Of a stretch of 64,000 nucleotides of DNA, positions 18,490 to 27,028 are shown piece by piece. The notes beneath the pieces were generated by a model, which worked only from the letters and a program-made list of their open reading frames with translations, was not told the origin of the DNA and made no database searches. This DNA is from Candidatus Kinetoplastibacterium crithidii (ex Angomonas deanei ATCC 30255) (GTDB taxonomy: Bacteria > Pseudomonadota > Gammaproteobacteria > Burkholderiales > Burkholderiaceae_B). How positions within the stretch are numbered: the stretch's first letter is position 1; every line of letters starts with the position of its first letter. The translations under genes were made by a program, and so were the position numbers. Location: contig NC_019815.1 in assembly GCF_000319225.1 (NCBI RefSeq), forward strand, positions 372,001 through 436,000. The letters are read 5' to 3'.

Positions 18490-19271
18490 TAAATAATATC
18501 CTTCCAAGAAGCAATAAATTTAACCCAATGATCATCTTCAAGATTCGAAATATATTTTTTTAACAAAGAAACTTCTTTTGTATAAGAATCAAAATCTAAA
18601 GAACCTTCAAACAAACAAAATCTACAATACAACAACCAGGTATTTACAACATCTGTCTCACAATATGATCGAATAGATTTTATGTCACCATTACACCAAG
18701 CTTCCCATACCATACTGCCATCCATTCCTATCTTGCCAGGAAAATCACATAGTTTTGCTAATTCATCCATAGGAACACTCGCACGTACGTTATACTTTGA
18801 CAAAACATCCATCAAATCTATATGTCTACTATGGTAGCGATTTATATAATTATTAAATTTAAATTCTCTATTATCATCACCTAAATCCCAATATTTACCA
18901 GAAATAACTTTATTAATTAAACTGCGATAATGAATAACTGGCAAATCAAACCCTGAGCCATTCCAAGTAACTAATCTAGGTGTATAACGATTTATAATTT
19001 TAAAAAATAATAACAGTATTGATTGTTCTGAATCATTTTCTTGTCCTAATGTTTTTATGCTTACTACATCAGCATTCCTAAACAGACAGCTAATAGAAAC
19101 TATTCTATGCAAATGCAATGGTAGGAAATCATGTCCATTTTTCTTTATACGCTCTTGCTTTACTAGTTCAAGTAACTCGAAATCAGAAAGATCTCCGTCA
19201 AAACTATTCAGCTTTCTTAAGCCATCTATATCAGGTATAGTTTCAATGTCGAATACTATTATTGATTTCAT
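18489..19271 (-). CDS. Predicted 3'-5' exonuclease, PolB-exonuclease-like (DEDDy fold)
   Basis: A 260-residue ribonuclease-H-fold protein of the family related to the exonuclease domain of DNA polymerase B. Motif I FDIETIPD is at residues 7-14, motif II NGSGFDLP is near 101-108 and motif III is YCETDVVNTW near residue 203, so the four acidic catalytic residues and the Tyr are present. Its substrate is not known. It sits between nlpD (four-base ATGA-type overlap at its start) and rlmD, and all three are probably translated from one mRNA. Confidence 0.85.
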   Translation of the reverse strand: MKSIIVFDIETIPDIDGLRKLNSFDGDLSDFELLELVKQERIKKNGHDFLPLHLHRIVSISCLFRNADVVSIKTLGQENDSEQSILLLFFKIINRYTPRLVTWNGSGFDLPVIHYRSLINKVISGKYWDLGDDNREFKFNNYINRYHSRHIDLMDVLSKYNVRASVPMDELAKLCDFPGKIGMDGSMVWEAWCNGDIKSIRSYCETDVVNTWLLYCRFCLFEGSLDFDSYTKEVSLLKKYISNLEDDHWVKFIASWKDII

Positions 19272-20047
19272 CTTACAGGAAGAACTTTTAATGGATCTAT
19301 TGGAACTCCATTTTTTCTAATTTCAAAATGTAATTTACAATAATCTGAATCACTCTTTCCCATTTCTGCAATATTCATATTTTTAGAAACCATATCACCA
19401 GCAACAACCAAAAGTTTACTGTTATGAGCATAGGCTGTTATAAATCCATCATCATGACTTATAATTAATAAATTACCAAAACCACGCACTCCGTTACCAC
19501 TATATACAACCTTCCCATCAGAAGCTGCCACAACAGAATCCCCAATATTTCCAGAAATATCTATACCTCTATTATAAGAATCAAATTTCGTTATAATATC
19601 TCCATTGCAAGGCCAACCCCAAGAGTCATTATTTATAGTTGTTTTTCTTTCTTCTATACTAAGCTTATTTGTATTTCTAGTAAAATTTACAGATTTATCA
19701 ATATTTACATAAGATTTTTTTCTTTGTGAATTATAAATAGAAGTTGGTATATATAGCATATCACCAATTTTTATAACATCATTATTAATCCTGTTAATTT
19801 CCTTAATAGTTCCAATATCAATATTATGATGCTTAGCTATTTTAAATAAACTATCACCTGATTGAACTATGTAAAAATTGAATAAACGCAAATCATCATT
19901 AACAACTGGAATATCCGTGATTCTAGCCATATCGTGACTACAGTTACTACAACCACATAAACAAAAAGATAAAGCCACAACAAATACAAACAAAAAATCG
20001 TATGTTATTTGTCTTAATTTACTAAAAAGCAAAACAAAAATAATCAT
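19268..20047 (-). CDS. nlpD: LysM/M23-domain lipoprotein, NlpD-like amidase activator
   Basis: A 259-residue predicted lipoprotein. The hydrophobic leader (about residues 14-30) ends in LCGC with candidate lipidated Cys33. A LysM domain follows (YIVQSGDSLFKIAKHHNID, about 58-101), and a LytM/M23 domain fills the C-terminus (GIDISG...AYAHN...KLHFEIR). As in E. coli NlpD, the first zinc ligand is replaced (GIDISG), so it is expected to activate an amidase at the septum rather than cut murein itself. In relatives surE-pcm-nlpD-rpoS is common; here pcm and rpoS are missing from the run. Confidence 0.87.
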   Translation of the reverse strand: MIIFVLLFSKLRQITYDFLFVFVVALSFCLCGCSNCSHDMARITDIPVVNDDLRLFNFYIVQSGDSLFKIAKHHNIDIGTIKEINRINNDVIKIGDMLYIPTSIYNSQRKKSYVNIDKSVNFTRNTNKLSIEERKTTINNDSWGWPCNGDIITKFDSYNRGIDISGNIGDSVVAASDGKVVYSGNGVRGFGNLLIISHDDGFITAYAHNSKLLVVAGDMVSKNMNIAEMGKSDSDYCKLHFEIRKNGVPIDPLKVLPVR

Positions 20048-20110
20048 ATGTCAAAAATAATCTTTGAAAGAAAACATAAAAAATATTAATAAATTCATAA
20101 CAATTAGAAT

Positions 20111-20863
20111 TTAAATATCTATTTTTGAAACCCATTCTTTTAAAAATGAAATATCGGCATTAACATATGAATCTATTTCTAGCAATGTAACCGATATATG
20201 ATTTTTAGAAATTGCATGAAAATCAGTCCCTTCAATATCATCAACAGAAGGTCCTAATTGACCTATCCAATAAACTGGATCTCCATAAGGATTATAACTT
20301 TTTATCATATTTTTAGAAGGTAGTCTTTTACCTAATTTTGTTACTGAAATCCCTTTTATAGCACTTAAACTAACATCAGGTATATTTATATTCAATAAAA
20401 AAAGACTATCTATACCACAATCAATATAACTCTTAACAAAAATGCTAGCGATTCTCACTGCACTATCTATGTGATTCCAACCTTTACCCACCAAAGAAAA
20501 AGCTATAGCAGGAACACCAAGAACGTAAGCCTCTCTTGCGGCAGCAACAGTTCCTGAATACAAAACATCATTACCCATGTTTGCTCCGTTATTTATTCCA
20601 GATATTACTAAATCTGGTTTTTTATCTAGCAATCCTGTTAAAGATAAGTGTACACAATCTGTTGGAGTACCATTCAATATCATGAAACCATCAGAATTTA
20701 TATGAACATTCAATGGTCTATTAAGAGTTAGTGAATTAGATACACCACTACAATTAGATTCTGGTACAACAACTTGTAAATCTACTATACTTTGCAAAGA
20801 GTCAGCTAACTTTTTTAAACCTTTAGCGTGGTAACCATCATCATTTGATAAAAGAATACGCAT
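20111..20863 (-). CDS. surE: 5'/3'-nucleotidase SurE
   Basis: Metal-dependent phosphatase acting on nucleoside monophosphates. The metal-binding NDDGY (about residues 7-11), VPESNCSGVSNSLTL, the GTPTDCV motif (near 84-90) and SGINNGANMG (near 102-112) are all present. The length of 250 residues is normal. It lies upstream of nlpD, after 63 bases, and diverges from plsY across 71 bases that must hold both promoters. Confidence 0.95.
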   Translation of the reverse strand: MRILLSNDDGYHAKGLKKLADSLQSIVDLQVVVPESNCSGVSNSLTLNRPLNVHINSDGFMILNGTPTDCVHLSLTGLLDKKPDLVISGINNGANMGNDVLYSGTVAAAREAYVLGVPAIAFSLVGKGWNHIDSAVRIASIFVKSYIDCGIDSLFLLNINIPDVSLSAIKGISVTKLGKRLPSKNMIKSYNPYGDPVYWIGQLGPSVDDIEGTDFHAISKNHISVTLLEIDSYVNADISFLKEWVSKIDI

Positions 20864-20934
20864 TAAAAACCTACATATAAATTGATTAATAATTATAATA
20901 CTAAAACTATATCACATAGTCATGGAGGCATATT

Positions 20935-21558
20935 ATGTATACAGAAATACTAAATAAAAACTATTTGTTATTAATATTAATTTCCTATTTAATTGGATCA
21001 ATTCCTTCTGCCATTTTAATCAGTAAAATTATGCATTTAGAAGATCCAAGAACATTCGGATCAAAAAATCCAGGTGCCACTAACATGCTAAGAACTGGAA
21101 ATAAAATTGCTGCTATAGCAACTCTTATTGGAGATATATCAAAAGGATATATAGGTTTAAAAATAGTACAGTTATATTGCTACAATCCATCAACAGAAAT
21201 AATATGTTTTAGTGCAATTGCTATATTATTAGGTCACATATACCCTATATTTACAAAATTTATAGGTGGTAAGGGTGTTGCTACATTCTTCGGAATTTTA
21301 ATGAATATCGAGCCGACACTGGCCTTTATTTCTTTTGCAACATGGTTAACAACAATAAAAGTTTTTAAATATTCCTCTCTTTCCTCAATTATAGTTAGCT
21401 TACTAACACCAATATATTATGTAATATTTGATAAAATACTATGGAAAGCAGAAAAACCTTTTTTAATATTAATAATTACAATATGCACTATACTCTTATA
21501 TAGACATCAAAACAATATTGCCAGATTATTACAAAACAAAGAAAACAAGATCAAATAA
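20935..21558 (+). CDS. plsY: Acyl-phosphate glycerol-3-phosphate acyltransferase
   Basis: Integral membrane acyltransferase making lysophosphatidic acid, the first phospholipid intermediate. The conserved cytoplasmic loops are visible: SKNPGATNMLRTG (about residues 43-55) and GGKGVATFFG (near 112-121). Five or so membrane helices fill the rest of 207 residues. A strong GGAGG ribosome site precedes the ATG. It converges on tsaD with only four bases between the stops. Confidence 0.95.
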   Translation: MYTEILNKNYLLLILISYLIGSIPSAILISKIMHLEDPRTFGSKNPGATNMLRTGNKIAAIATLIGDISKGYIGLKIVQLYCYNPSTEIICFSAIAILLGHIYPIFTKFIGGKGVATFFGILMNIEPTLAFISFATWLTTIKVFKYSSLSSIIVSLLTPIYYVIFDKILWKAEKPFLILIITICTILLYRHQNNIARLLQNKENKIK

Positions 21559-21562
21559 TATA

Positions 21563-22603
21563 TTAATATATACTATTTACATCTTTTAAATTCCATCTTG
21601 GTTTCACAGACAAATTATATTTAAGACTATTCATGTTAATTAAATTATGTTTAAGTCTCAAATATGCAGCAAAGGAAATCATGGCAGCGTTATCAGTAGA
21701 TAACTCCAATGGTGGAAAATAAACTTTACAAGACAAAGATTTTAATGAATCTAGCATAGTAACACGCAATAAATTATTAGCACTTACACCACCAGCAACT
21801 ACTATTGTTTTAATACCTGTTCTCTTTACAGCTAAATAACTTTTATGTATTAATATATCTATTATTGATTTCTGAACAGATGCAGCAATATTTGCTCGAG
21901 CTATATGATCAAACATTTCTTTGGACTGTAGTTCTTTTATCCTAATCATTGCTGCTGTTTTCAAACCACTAAAACTAAAATCTAGACTAGGACTATTAAA
22001 CATAGGCCTTGGAATTTGAAATACATCAGGATCACCATTAACTGCTAATTTTGCAATTTCTGCCCCATTACAATAATCTAAGCCCATTAATCTAGCGATT
22101 TTATCAAAAGCTTCACCAGCTGCATCATCCAAAGTTTCCCCTATCACATTATAATCACCAATTTTATTAACTGCCATTAATTGAGTATGACCACCTGACA
22201 CCAACAAAGAAATAAATGGAAACTCCAGCTTTGCATTGGAAATCAACGGTGACAATAAATGACCTTCTAGATGATGTATTGGAATAGCAGGTATATTCAT
22301 AGACCAAGCTGCAGTTTGTGCAAAACTAGATCCGATTAAAAGCGAGCCACTTAATCCAGGACCAATAGTATAAGCAACAGCATCTATATCAGAAAAAGAC
22401 AAGCCGCTTTTTTCAAAAGCTTTATTAGTCAAGAAAGAAATTTTATTTAAATGATCTCTAGATGCTAATTCTGGAACTACACCTCCATAATCTTTATGTA
22501 TGAGAGACTGGTTATTTACCAAATTTATAACAACACCTCGATTACTACAGAATATTGATACTCCAGTATCATCACAAGAACTTTCAAAACCTAGAATAAT
22601 CAT
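21563..22603 (-). CDS. tsaD: tRNA N6-adenosine threonylcarbamoyltransferase
   Basis: Transfers the threonylcarbamoyl group to A37 of ANN-reading tRNAs, with TsaB and TsaE. The ASKHA-fold protein has the start MIILGFESSCDDTG, the metal-binding HHLEGHLLSP (about residues 106-115) and SGGHTQL, and VVAGGVSANN in the C-terminal half. The ATG at 22603 is preferred to one 15 codons upstream because family members begin at this point. Length 346 is normal. Confidence 0.95.
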   Translation of the reverse strand: MIILGFESSCDDTGVSIFCSNRGVVINLVNNQSLIHKDYGGVVPELASRDHLNKISFLTNKAFEKSGLSFSDIDAVAYTIGPGLSGSLLIGSSFAQTAAWSMNIPAIPIHHLEGHLLSPLISNAKLEFPFISLLVSGGHTQLMAVNKIGDYNVIGETLDDAAGEAFDKIARLMGLDYCNGAEIAKLAVNGDPDVFQIPRPMFNSPSLDFSFSGLKTAAMIRIKELQSKEMFDHIARANIAASVQKSIIDILIHKSYLAVKRTGIKTIVVAGGVSANNLLRVTMLDSLKSLSCKVYFPPLELSTDNAAMISFAAYLRLKHNLINMNSLKYNLSVKPRWNLKDVNSIY

Positions 22604-22735
22604 TAAAAAAATCTCTAATAATATATTATAATATGCATTATAAAACAAACTTAATGGTAGAATAAAAATGTTCCTATAAAGAACAATGTACTGAACTAAT
22701 ACTTAAAAATAAATCTACAAATTTACGAGGTAAAG

Positions 22736-23053
22736 ATGAACTTACTAAATTTAGATCAAGAATCATTTAATGAAACTATCAAAAAAGATGGTATCATTGT
22801 AGTTGATTTTTGGGCTCCTTGGTGCGGCCCTTGTCGTAATTTTGCTCCTATTTTTGAAGAAGCTTCGAAAAAATACAAAGATATTTTATTCGTCAAAATA
22901 AATATTGATAATGAATCTAAGTTAGCCTCATCATTAAATATTAGATCTATACCAACAATTTTAATATACAAAAATCAAGAAATAGTATATTCAAAACCAG
23001 GATCTTTATCAGCAAAACAACTAGAAGAAATAATTAACACAGCAAAACAATAA
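22736..23053 (+). CDS. trxA: Thioredoxin
   Basis: Small redox protein with the active-site WCGPC at residues 29-33 and the cis-Pro in SIPT near residue 74; 105 residues, normal. It reduces disulfides of ribonucleotide reductase and other cytosolic proteins. A GAGG ribosome site stands before the ATG. It converges on yigZ; the intergenic hairpin described separately likely ends its transcript. Confidence 0.96.
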   Translation: MNLLNLDQESFNETIKKDGIIVVDFWAPWCGPCRNFAPIFEEASKKYKDILFVKINIDNESKLASSLNIRSIPTILIYKNQEIVYSKPGSLSAKQLEEIINTAKQ

Positions 23054-23061
23054 ACTATTGA

Positions 23062-23112
23062 AACGATATTACTAAATTATAACCATATAGCACTACCTTT
23101 AGTAATATCGTT
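23062..23112 (+). terminator. Inverted repeat between trxA and yigZ, one arm inside yigZ
   Basis: Arms 23062-23076 and 23098-23112 are perfect complements over 15 bases with a 21-base loop. The second arm is inside the last codons of yigZ on the opposite strand, and the yigZ stop is in the loop. There is no clear T run, so it may act as a convergent-end hairpin or weak terminator. Confidence 0.5.
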
Positions 23113-23655
23113 CACTAGCCTAATGACTAAATCAATATTGTTGCATGGCATCTTTATTTTAATAACAACAAATTTGCTATAAAACTCCTCTTCTAATAAA
23201 TCAACATGATTCATTTTTCTGAGTCTATTATTCAACAAAGAAAAATAGCTAACTTCGAGTTTGCATTTTAAATATGAGTAATTAACAACATCTATTAGTG
23301 TTCCTGCATTCACACATTCAGAAGCACAAAAACGATAAGCTCTGACTAAACCACCACTTCCTAATTTCACTCCACCATACCAACGTGATACAAGTATGGC
23401 GATTCTATCTAAGTTATTCATTTCTATAACATCAAAAATAGATTTTCCTGCTGTTCCACTGGGCTCTTTATCATCATTTAAACGAGCCGTACTACCAACT
23501 CTAAAGGCCCAGCAGTTATGAGTTGCTGTTCTAGAAAAATGTTGTTCAAAAAAAAATTCTGCTTCTTTATAGCTACCAACATATGATGCATTCGTTAAAA
23601 AACGACTTTTTTTAATAAAACATTCATATATACAACTTCCAGTCAAAGTTTTCAT
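23077..23655 (-). CDS. yigZ: YigZ/IMPACT family protein
   Basis: A 192-residue protein of the UPF0029/IMPACT family, with the typical segments ATHNCWAFRVG (about residues 40-50), DDKEPSGTAGKSIFDVI and RWYGGVKLGSGGLVRAY (near 91-107), and a C-terminal ferredoxin-like DUF1949 domain. Eukaryotic IMPACT regulates GCN2, but the bacterial role is not established. It is encoded upstream of tadA-queD-queE in antisense order only, with 51 bases to tadA, so co-transcription is possible. Confidence 0.88.
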   Translation of the reverse strand: MKTLTGSCIYECFIKKSRFLTNASYVGSYKEAEFFFEQHFSRTATHNCWAFRVGSTARLNDDKEPSGTAGKSIFDVIEMNNLDRIAILVSRWYGGVKLGSGGLVRAYRFCASECVNAGTLIDVVNYSYLKCKLEVSYFSLLNNRLRKMNHVDLLEEEFYSKFVVIKIKMPCNNIDLVIRLVNDITKGSAIWL

Positions 23656-23706
23656 ACATTTAAACTTCGAAATAATTGCAATAAAAAATAATTGGAGAGT
23701 AATGCA

Positions 23707-24177
23707 TTAAGAAATGCTAGTGCGTAAATTCTTAAAAAATTTACTTAAAATATGGCTGCAATTTGATACGAGATCACCATTAAATTGTAAAACATTAGTA
23801 TGATGGTTTATTTCTTTCAAAGAAGGCAAATTAATAACACTACCACAAACTCCTGTTTTATAATCTTTTGCTCCAAAAACAACTTTTGTTATTCTAGCAC
23901 TAAAAATAGCACCTAAACACATAAGACAAGGCTCTAAAGTTACATATAGACTCATTCCTGAAAATCTATAATTGTTTATATTTTTTGCAACAGAACGAAT
24001 CGCAACTATTTCAGCATGAGCAGTGGGATCATTATCAACTATAGTCCTATTATAACCGTAACCAATAGGGTTTCTATCACTATCAACTATAACAGCACCT
24101 ACTGGAACTTCCCCAATTTTATAAGCATTCTCAGCCTCTTTTAATGCTAATTCCAACATCATGTGATCATATTCCAT
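23707..24177 (-). CDS. tadA: tRNA-specific adenosine deaminase
   Basis: Converts A34 of tRNA-Arg(ACG) to inosine. The zinc/catalytic motifs HAEIVAIR and PCLMC (about residues 50-90) are intact, with VPVGAVIV before them. The ATG at 24177 (MEYDHMM) overlaps the end of queD by 11 bases and fits the family length (156 residues). An in-frame ATG at 24207 and another at 24162 are possible alternatives. Essential in most bacteria. Confidence 0.9.
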   Translation of the reverse strand: MEYDHMMLELALKEAENAYKIGEVPVGAVIVDSDRNPIGYGYNRTIVDNDPTAHAEIVAIRSVAKNINNYRFSGMSLYVTLEPCLMCLGAIFSARITKVVFGAKDYKTGVCGSVINLPSLKEINHHTNVLQFNGDLVSNCSHILSKFFKNLRTSIS

Positions 24178-24613
24178 GATATTCAGCCCAACAATTAGGA
24201 GTTTCATAAATACGTATTTTTTTTAAAATCAAATGCTTATCATAGACTTTTTTATAAACAGGAAATAAAATATTATAAGCAATTAATGATAAGTTTTCTG
24301 CTGTTGGCACTCTATCTAAAACTACAGTTTTATGATCAGGTAATGTGCTTAAAAAATTCAAAACCAATAGATCTTGATCATGTACTAAAAATGAATGATC
24401 CCAGTTTGAAACAATATACTTCATAGCAATTGATTTAACATCAGAAAAATCCATAACCATACCATAATCACATTCGCTATTAACTTTAGATAAAAAACCC
24501 TCCAAAGTAATTTCTAATACATATCTATGACCATGTATGTTTTTACATTGACCTTTATGATTAGGAATCCTATGACCAGCATCAAATTCTAACTTTCTAG
24601 TAATTGAAATCAT
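24167..24613 (-). CDS. queD: 6-carboxy-5,6,7,8-tetrahydropterin synthase
   Basis: Second enzyme of queuosine precursor synthesis, converting dihydroneopterin triphosphate to carboxytetrahydropterin. Zinc-binding histidines are in DAGHRIP and IHGHRY, and the catalytic Cys is in GQCKN just before the latter (about residues 12-31). The C-terminal Glu of the family is in IYETPNCWAEY. It overlaps queE by four bases, so the two consecutive pathway steps are translationally coupled. Confidence 0.94.
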   Translation of the reverse strand: MISITRKLEFDAGHRIPNHKGQCKNIHGHRYVLEITLEGFLSKVNSECDYGMVMDFSDVKSIAMKYIVSNWDHSFLVHDQDLLVLNFLSTLPDHKTVVLDRVPTAENLSLIAYNILFPVYKKVYDKHLILKKIRIYETPNCWAEYHGI

Positions 24614-25245
24614 GGAATACCTATATATTTATGAGTTTGAAGACTAAGATGCCATTTTGGATGTGTAATACAATATTCAACAGATAATCTAGTATTCTCT
24701 TTTATATTAGCGTCATCTAAAGGCTGAAGAAAAAAATGTTCGAAATTCATACTTAGTAAACTATCTATGTTCATATTTGACTGCGGATAAACAACTTTAA
24801 GTTCATTACCATATTTTAAAATTATATCCCTTGATACTTTAGGACTCACACAAATCCAATCTATACCATCAGGAGGAATAATAGTACCATTTGTTTCAAT
24901 CGCAATAAAAAAACCAGCATTATGCAATGCATCAATTAATTCCACATCAACCTGGAGTAATGGTTCACCACCAGTTAGAACAACATAACGATCTTCATAA
25001 TTCTCACAACCCCATTCCTTTGAAATACTATGCACTAATAAATCAACATTTTTAAATTTACCTCCATTAACACCATTAGTTCCAATAAAATCAGTATCAC
25101 AAAACTTGCAATCTGATGTTAATCTATCTTTTTCCAAACCATTCCATAAATTACATCCTGAAAATCTACAAAAAACTGCAGCCCTTCCAGAATGAAAACC
25201 TTCACCTTGTAATGTTTTAAATATTTCTTTTACAGAATAAGACAT
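24610..25245 (-). CDS. queE: 7-carboxy-7-deazaguanine synthase (radical SAM)
   Basis: Radical-SAM enzyme making 7-carboxy-7-deazaguanine for queuosine. The cluster motif is the extended C-x14-C-x2-C form (GCNLWNG...SDCKFCDTDF), which is known in a QueE subset of betaproteobacteria, rather than the usual C-x3-C-x2-C. LTGGEPLLQ follows, then the ETNGT and SPK motifs. It is the first gene of queE-queD-tadA. The next enzyme, QueC, is not in this window. Confidence 0.93.
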   Translation of the reverse strand: MSYSVKEIFKTLQGEGFHSGRAAVFCRFSGCNLWNGLEKDRLTSDCKFCDTDFIGTNGVNGGKFKNVDLLVHSISKEWGCENYEDRYVVLTGGEPLLQVDVELIDALHNAGFFIAIETNGTIIPPDGIDWICVSPKVSRDIILKYGNELKVVYPQSNMNIDSLLSMNFEHFFLQPLDDANIKENTRLSVEYCITHPKWHLSLQTHKYIGIP

Positions 25246-25346
25246 AATAATAATAATATAAAAATAATAAGACCACTAATATAGTACAAAACATTTCATA
25301 AATCATTTAATATATTGAAATATACTATACTTTTTTATACTATCTT

Positions 25347-25814
25347 ATGAACTCAATAAACATTAAAGACACTATACAGGATAAATTAATAGCTGCATTG
25401 AAAAGTCATCAAACAGAAAGACTAAGTACTTTAAGACTTTTGTTAGCAGCAATCAAAGAAAAAGAAATAGAGAAAAGGACACAACTTAATAATATTGATA
25501 TAATTTGTATAATTGAAAAACAAATAAATCAAAGGTTAGAGTCAATTCAAGAATTTACAAAAGCCAATAGAGAACTTAGAGTAATACAAGAAAAAAATGA
25601 AATTTTAGTTCTTGAAGAGTTGTTGCCGAATCAAGCCTCAGAGGAAGAGATAAATCAAGTAATTAACAATGCCATTTTGGTTGTTGAATCAAAAGGAATC
25701 AATGGCAAAGCCTCGATTGGAGAAACAATAAAAATTATAAAAAAAGAATTGATTGGTAGAGTTAACATGTCAGCAATCTCTAAAAAAATCCACGAACTTT
25801 TTAGTAATAAATAA
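25347..25814 (+). CDS. yqeY: GatB/YqeY domain protein
   Basis: A 155-residue protein resembling the tRNA-binding C-terminal domain of GatB, with the family features STLRLLLAAIKEKEIEKR (about residues 23-40), LEELLPNQ and SKGINGKASIGETIK..KKELIGRVNMS at the C-terminus. Its function is unproven; a role with tRNA is inferred from the domain. It diverges from queE, and prfB starts 27 bases after it. Confidence 0.88.
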   Translation: MNSINIKDTIQDKLIAALKSHQTERLSTLRLLLAAIKEKEIEKRTQLNNIDIICIIEKQINQRLESIQEFTKANRELRVIQEKNEILVLEELLPNQASEEEINQVINNAILVVESKGINGKASIGETIKIIKKELIGRVNMSAISKKIHELFSNK

Positions 25815-25841
25815 AAATATAAACTTACCAAATTGCAAAAT

Positions 25842-26945
25842 ATGAATATAGAAGGCCAAAATAACATACTAATTACAATGAAAGATTTTCTAAAAAGAGT
25901 ACTCGAATTACGGAGGTATCTTTGAATATGATAAAAAAATAGAGAGATTAAAAATTATTGAATCAGAATTAGAAAATCCTGATTTATGGAATGATCATAG
26001 TTACGCACAAAAAATTAACAAAGAAAAAAAATATTAGAAGAAACAGTATTTGAGCTAACTAAAATACACGATGATATTGAAGACTCTATAGAAATGTTTC
26101 ATTTGGCACAAATAGATAATGACAATCAATTAATCAAGAGCTTAGAATCTAATGTCATTTTATTCAAAGAAACAATTGAATCATTAGAATTCAAAAGGAT
26201 GTTCGTAAATAAGACTGATTCTCTCAATTGTTTTTTAGATATTCAATCTGGTGCTGGTGGTACAGAAGCACAAGACTGGGCTTTTATGTTAATGAGGCAA
26301 TACATAAGATATTCAGAAAAAAAAGGTTTCAAAATCGAAATTCTAGAAGAGTCATTAGGTGAAATTGTAGGAATAAAATCTGCTACATTAAAAATAATTG
26401 GCAACTATTCATATGGGTACCTAAGAACTGAGACAGGAATACATAGACTTGTTAGGAAAAGCCCTTTTGACTCTTCTAATGGTAGACATACATCTTTTGC
26501 TAGCATATTTGTATACCCAGAAATAGATGACTCATTTGAAATAGAGATAAACCCGTCTGATTTAAGAATAGACACATATAGAGCTAGTGGTGCTGGTGGA
26601 CAACATATTAATAAAACTGATTCTGCAGTAAGAATAACGCATAACCCTACAGGGATAGTAGTGCAATGTCAAAATGATAGATCCCAACATAGAAACAAAG
26701 CCGAAGCCTTACAAATATTAAAATCTAAACTATATGATTTAGAAATAAGAAATCGTTTGCATGAAAAAAAATTATTAGAAGACTCAAAAACTGATGTTGC
26801 CTGGGGACACCAAATAAGATCATATGTATTAGATCAGAGTAGAATTAAAGACAATAGAACAAATATTGAAGTATCTAATACACAAAAGGTACTAGACGGT
26901 GATTTAGATGTTTTCATTAAGTCAAGCCTTAAACAAGGAATATAG
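25842..26945 (+). CDS. prfB: Peptide chain release factor 2, requiring +1 and then -1 recoding
   Basis: RF2 reads UAA and UGA and releases peptides. The frame from ATG 25842 gives 27 codons to TGA 25923-25925, preceded by the classical signal (internal AGGAGG-like CGGAGG, then TAT CTT TGA), so a +1 shift at CTT produces ...RRYL-EYDKK. The new frame runs 36 codons and hits TAG at 26035-26037 directly after eight A residues (26024-26031). The remaining frame continues from ATA 26031 through the tail GGQ motif ([10 protein letters not shown]) and the RF2 tripeptide SPF to 26945. A -1 slip on A AAA AAA, or one extra A, restores a 367-residue RF2 of normal length. Sequencing error in the A run is the simple alternative. 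A downstream ATG at 25878 is in the same frame and is a second possible start. Confidence 0.88.
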
Positions 26946-27028
26946 ATATATACCTTACAAATAATAAAGTTAGCGAAATATTACATTAATTAATAATTTA
27001 TATATAACAACAAATCAAACCAAATACC

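Noticed and set aside
23707..24613. tadA and queD overlap as a gene fusion
   Set aside because: The two frames differ and each has its own start and complete domain; it is a normal short overlap.
25315..25343. Promoter TTGAAA-17-TACTAT before yqeY
   Set aside because: The -10 would sit three bases before the ATG, placing the transcription start inside the gene; not convincing without start-site data.
26094..26945. prfB as a simple N-terminally truncated 283-residue protein
   Set aside because: The missing N-terminal part is present upstream in two other frames with the known RF2 frameshift signal, so the gene is full length with recoding rather than truncated.
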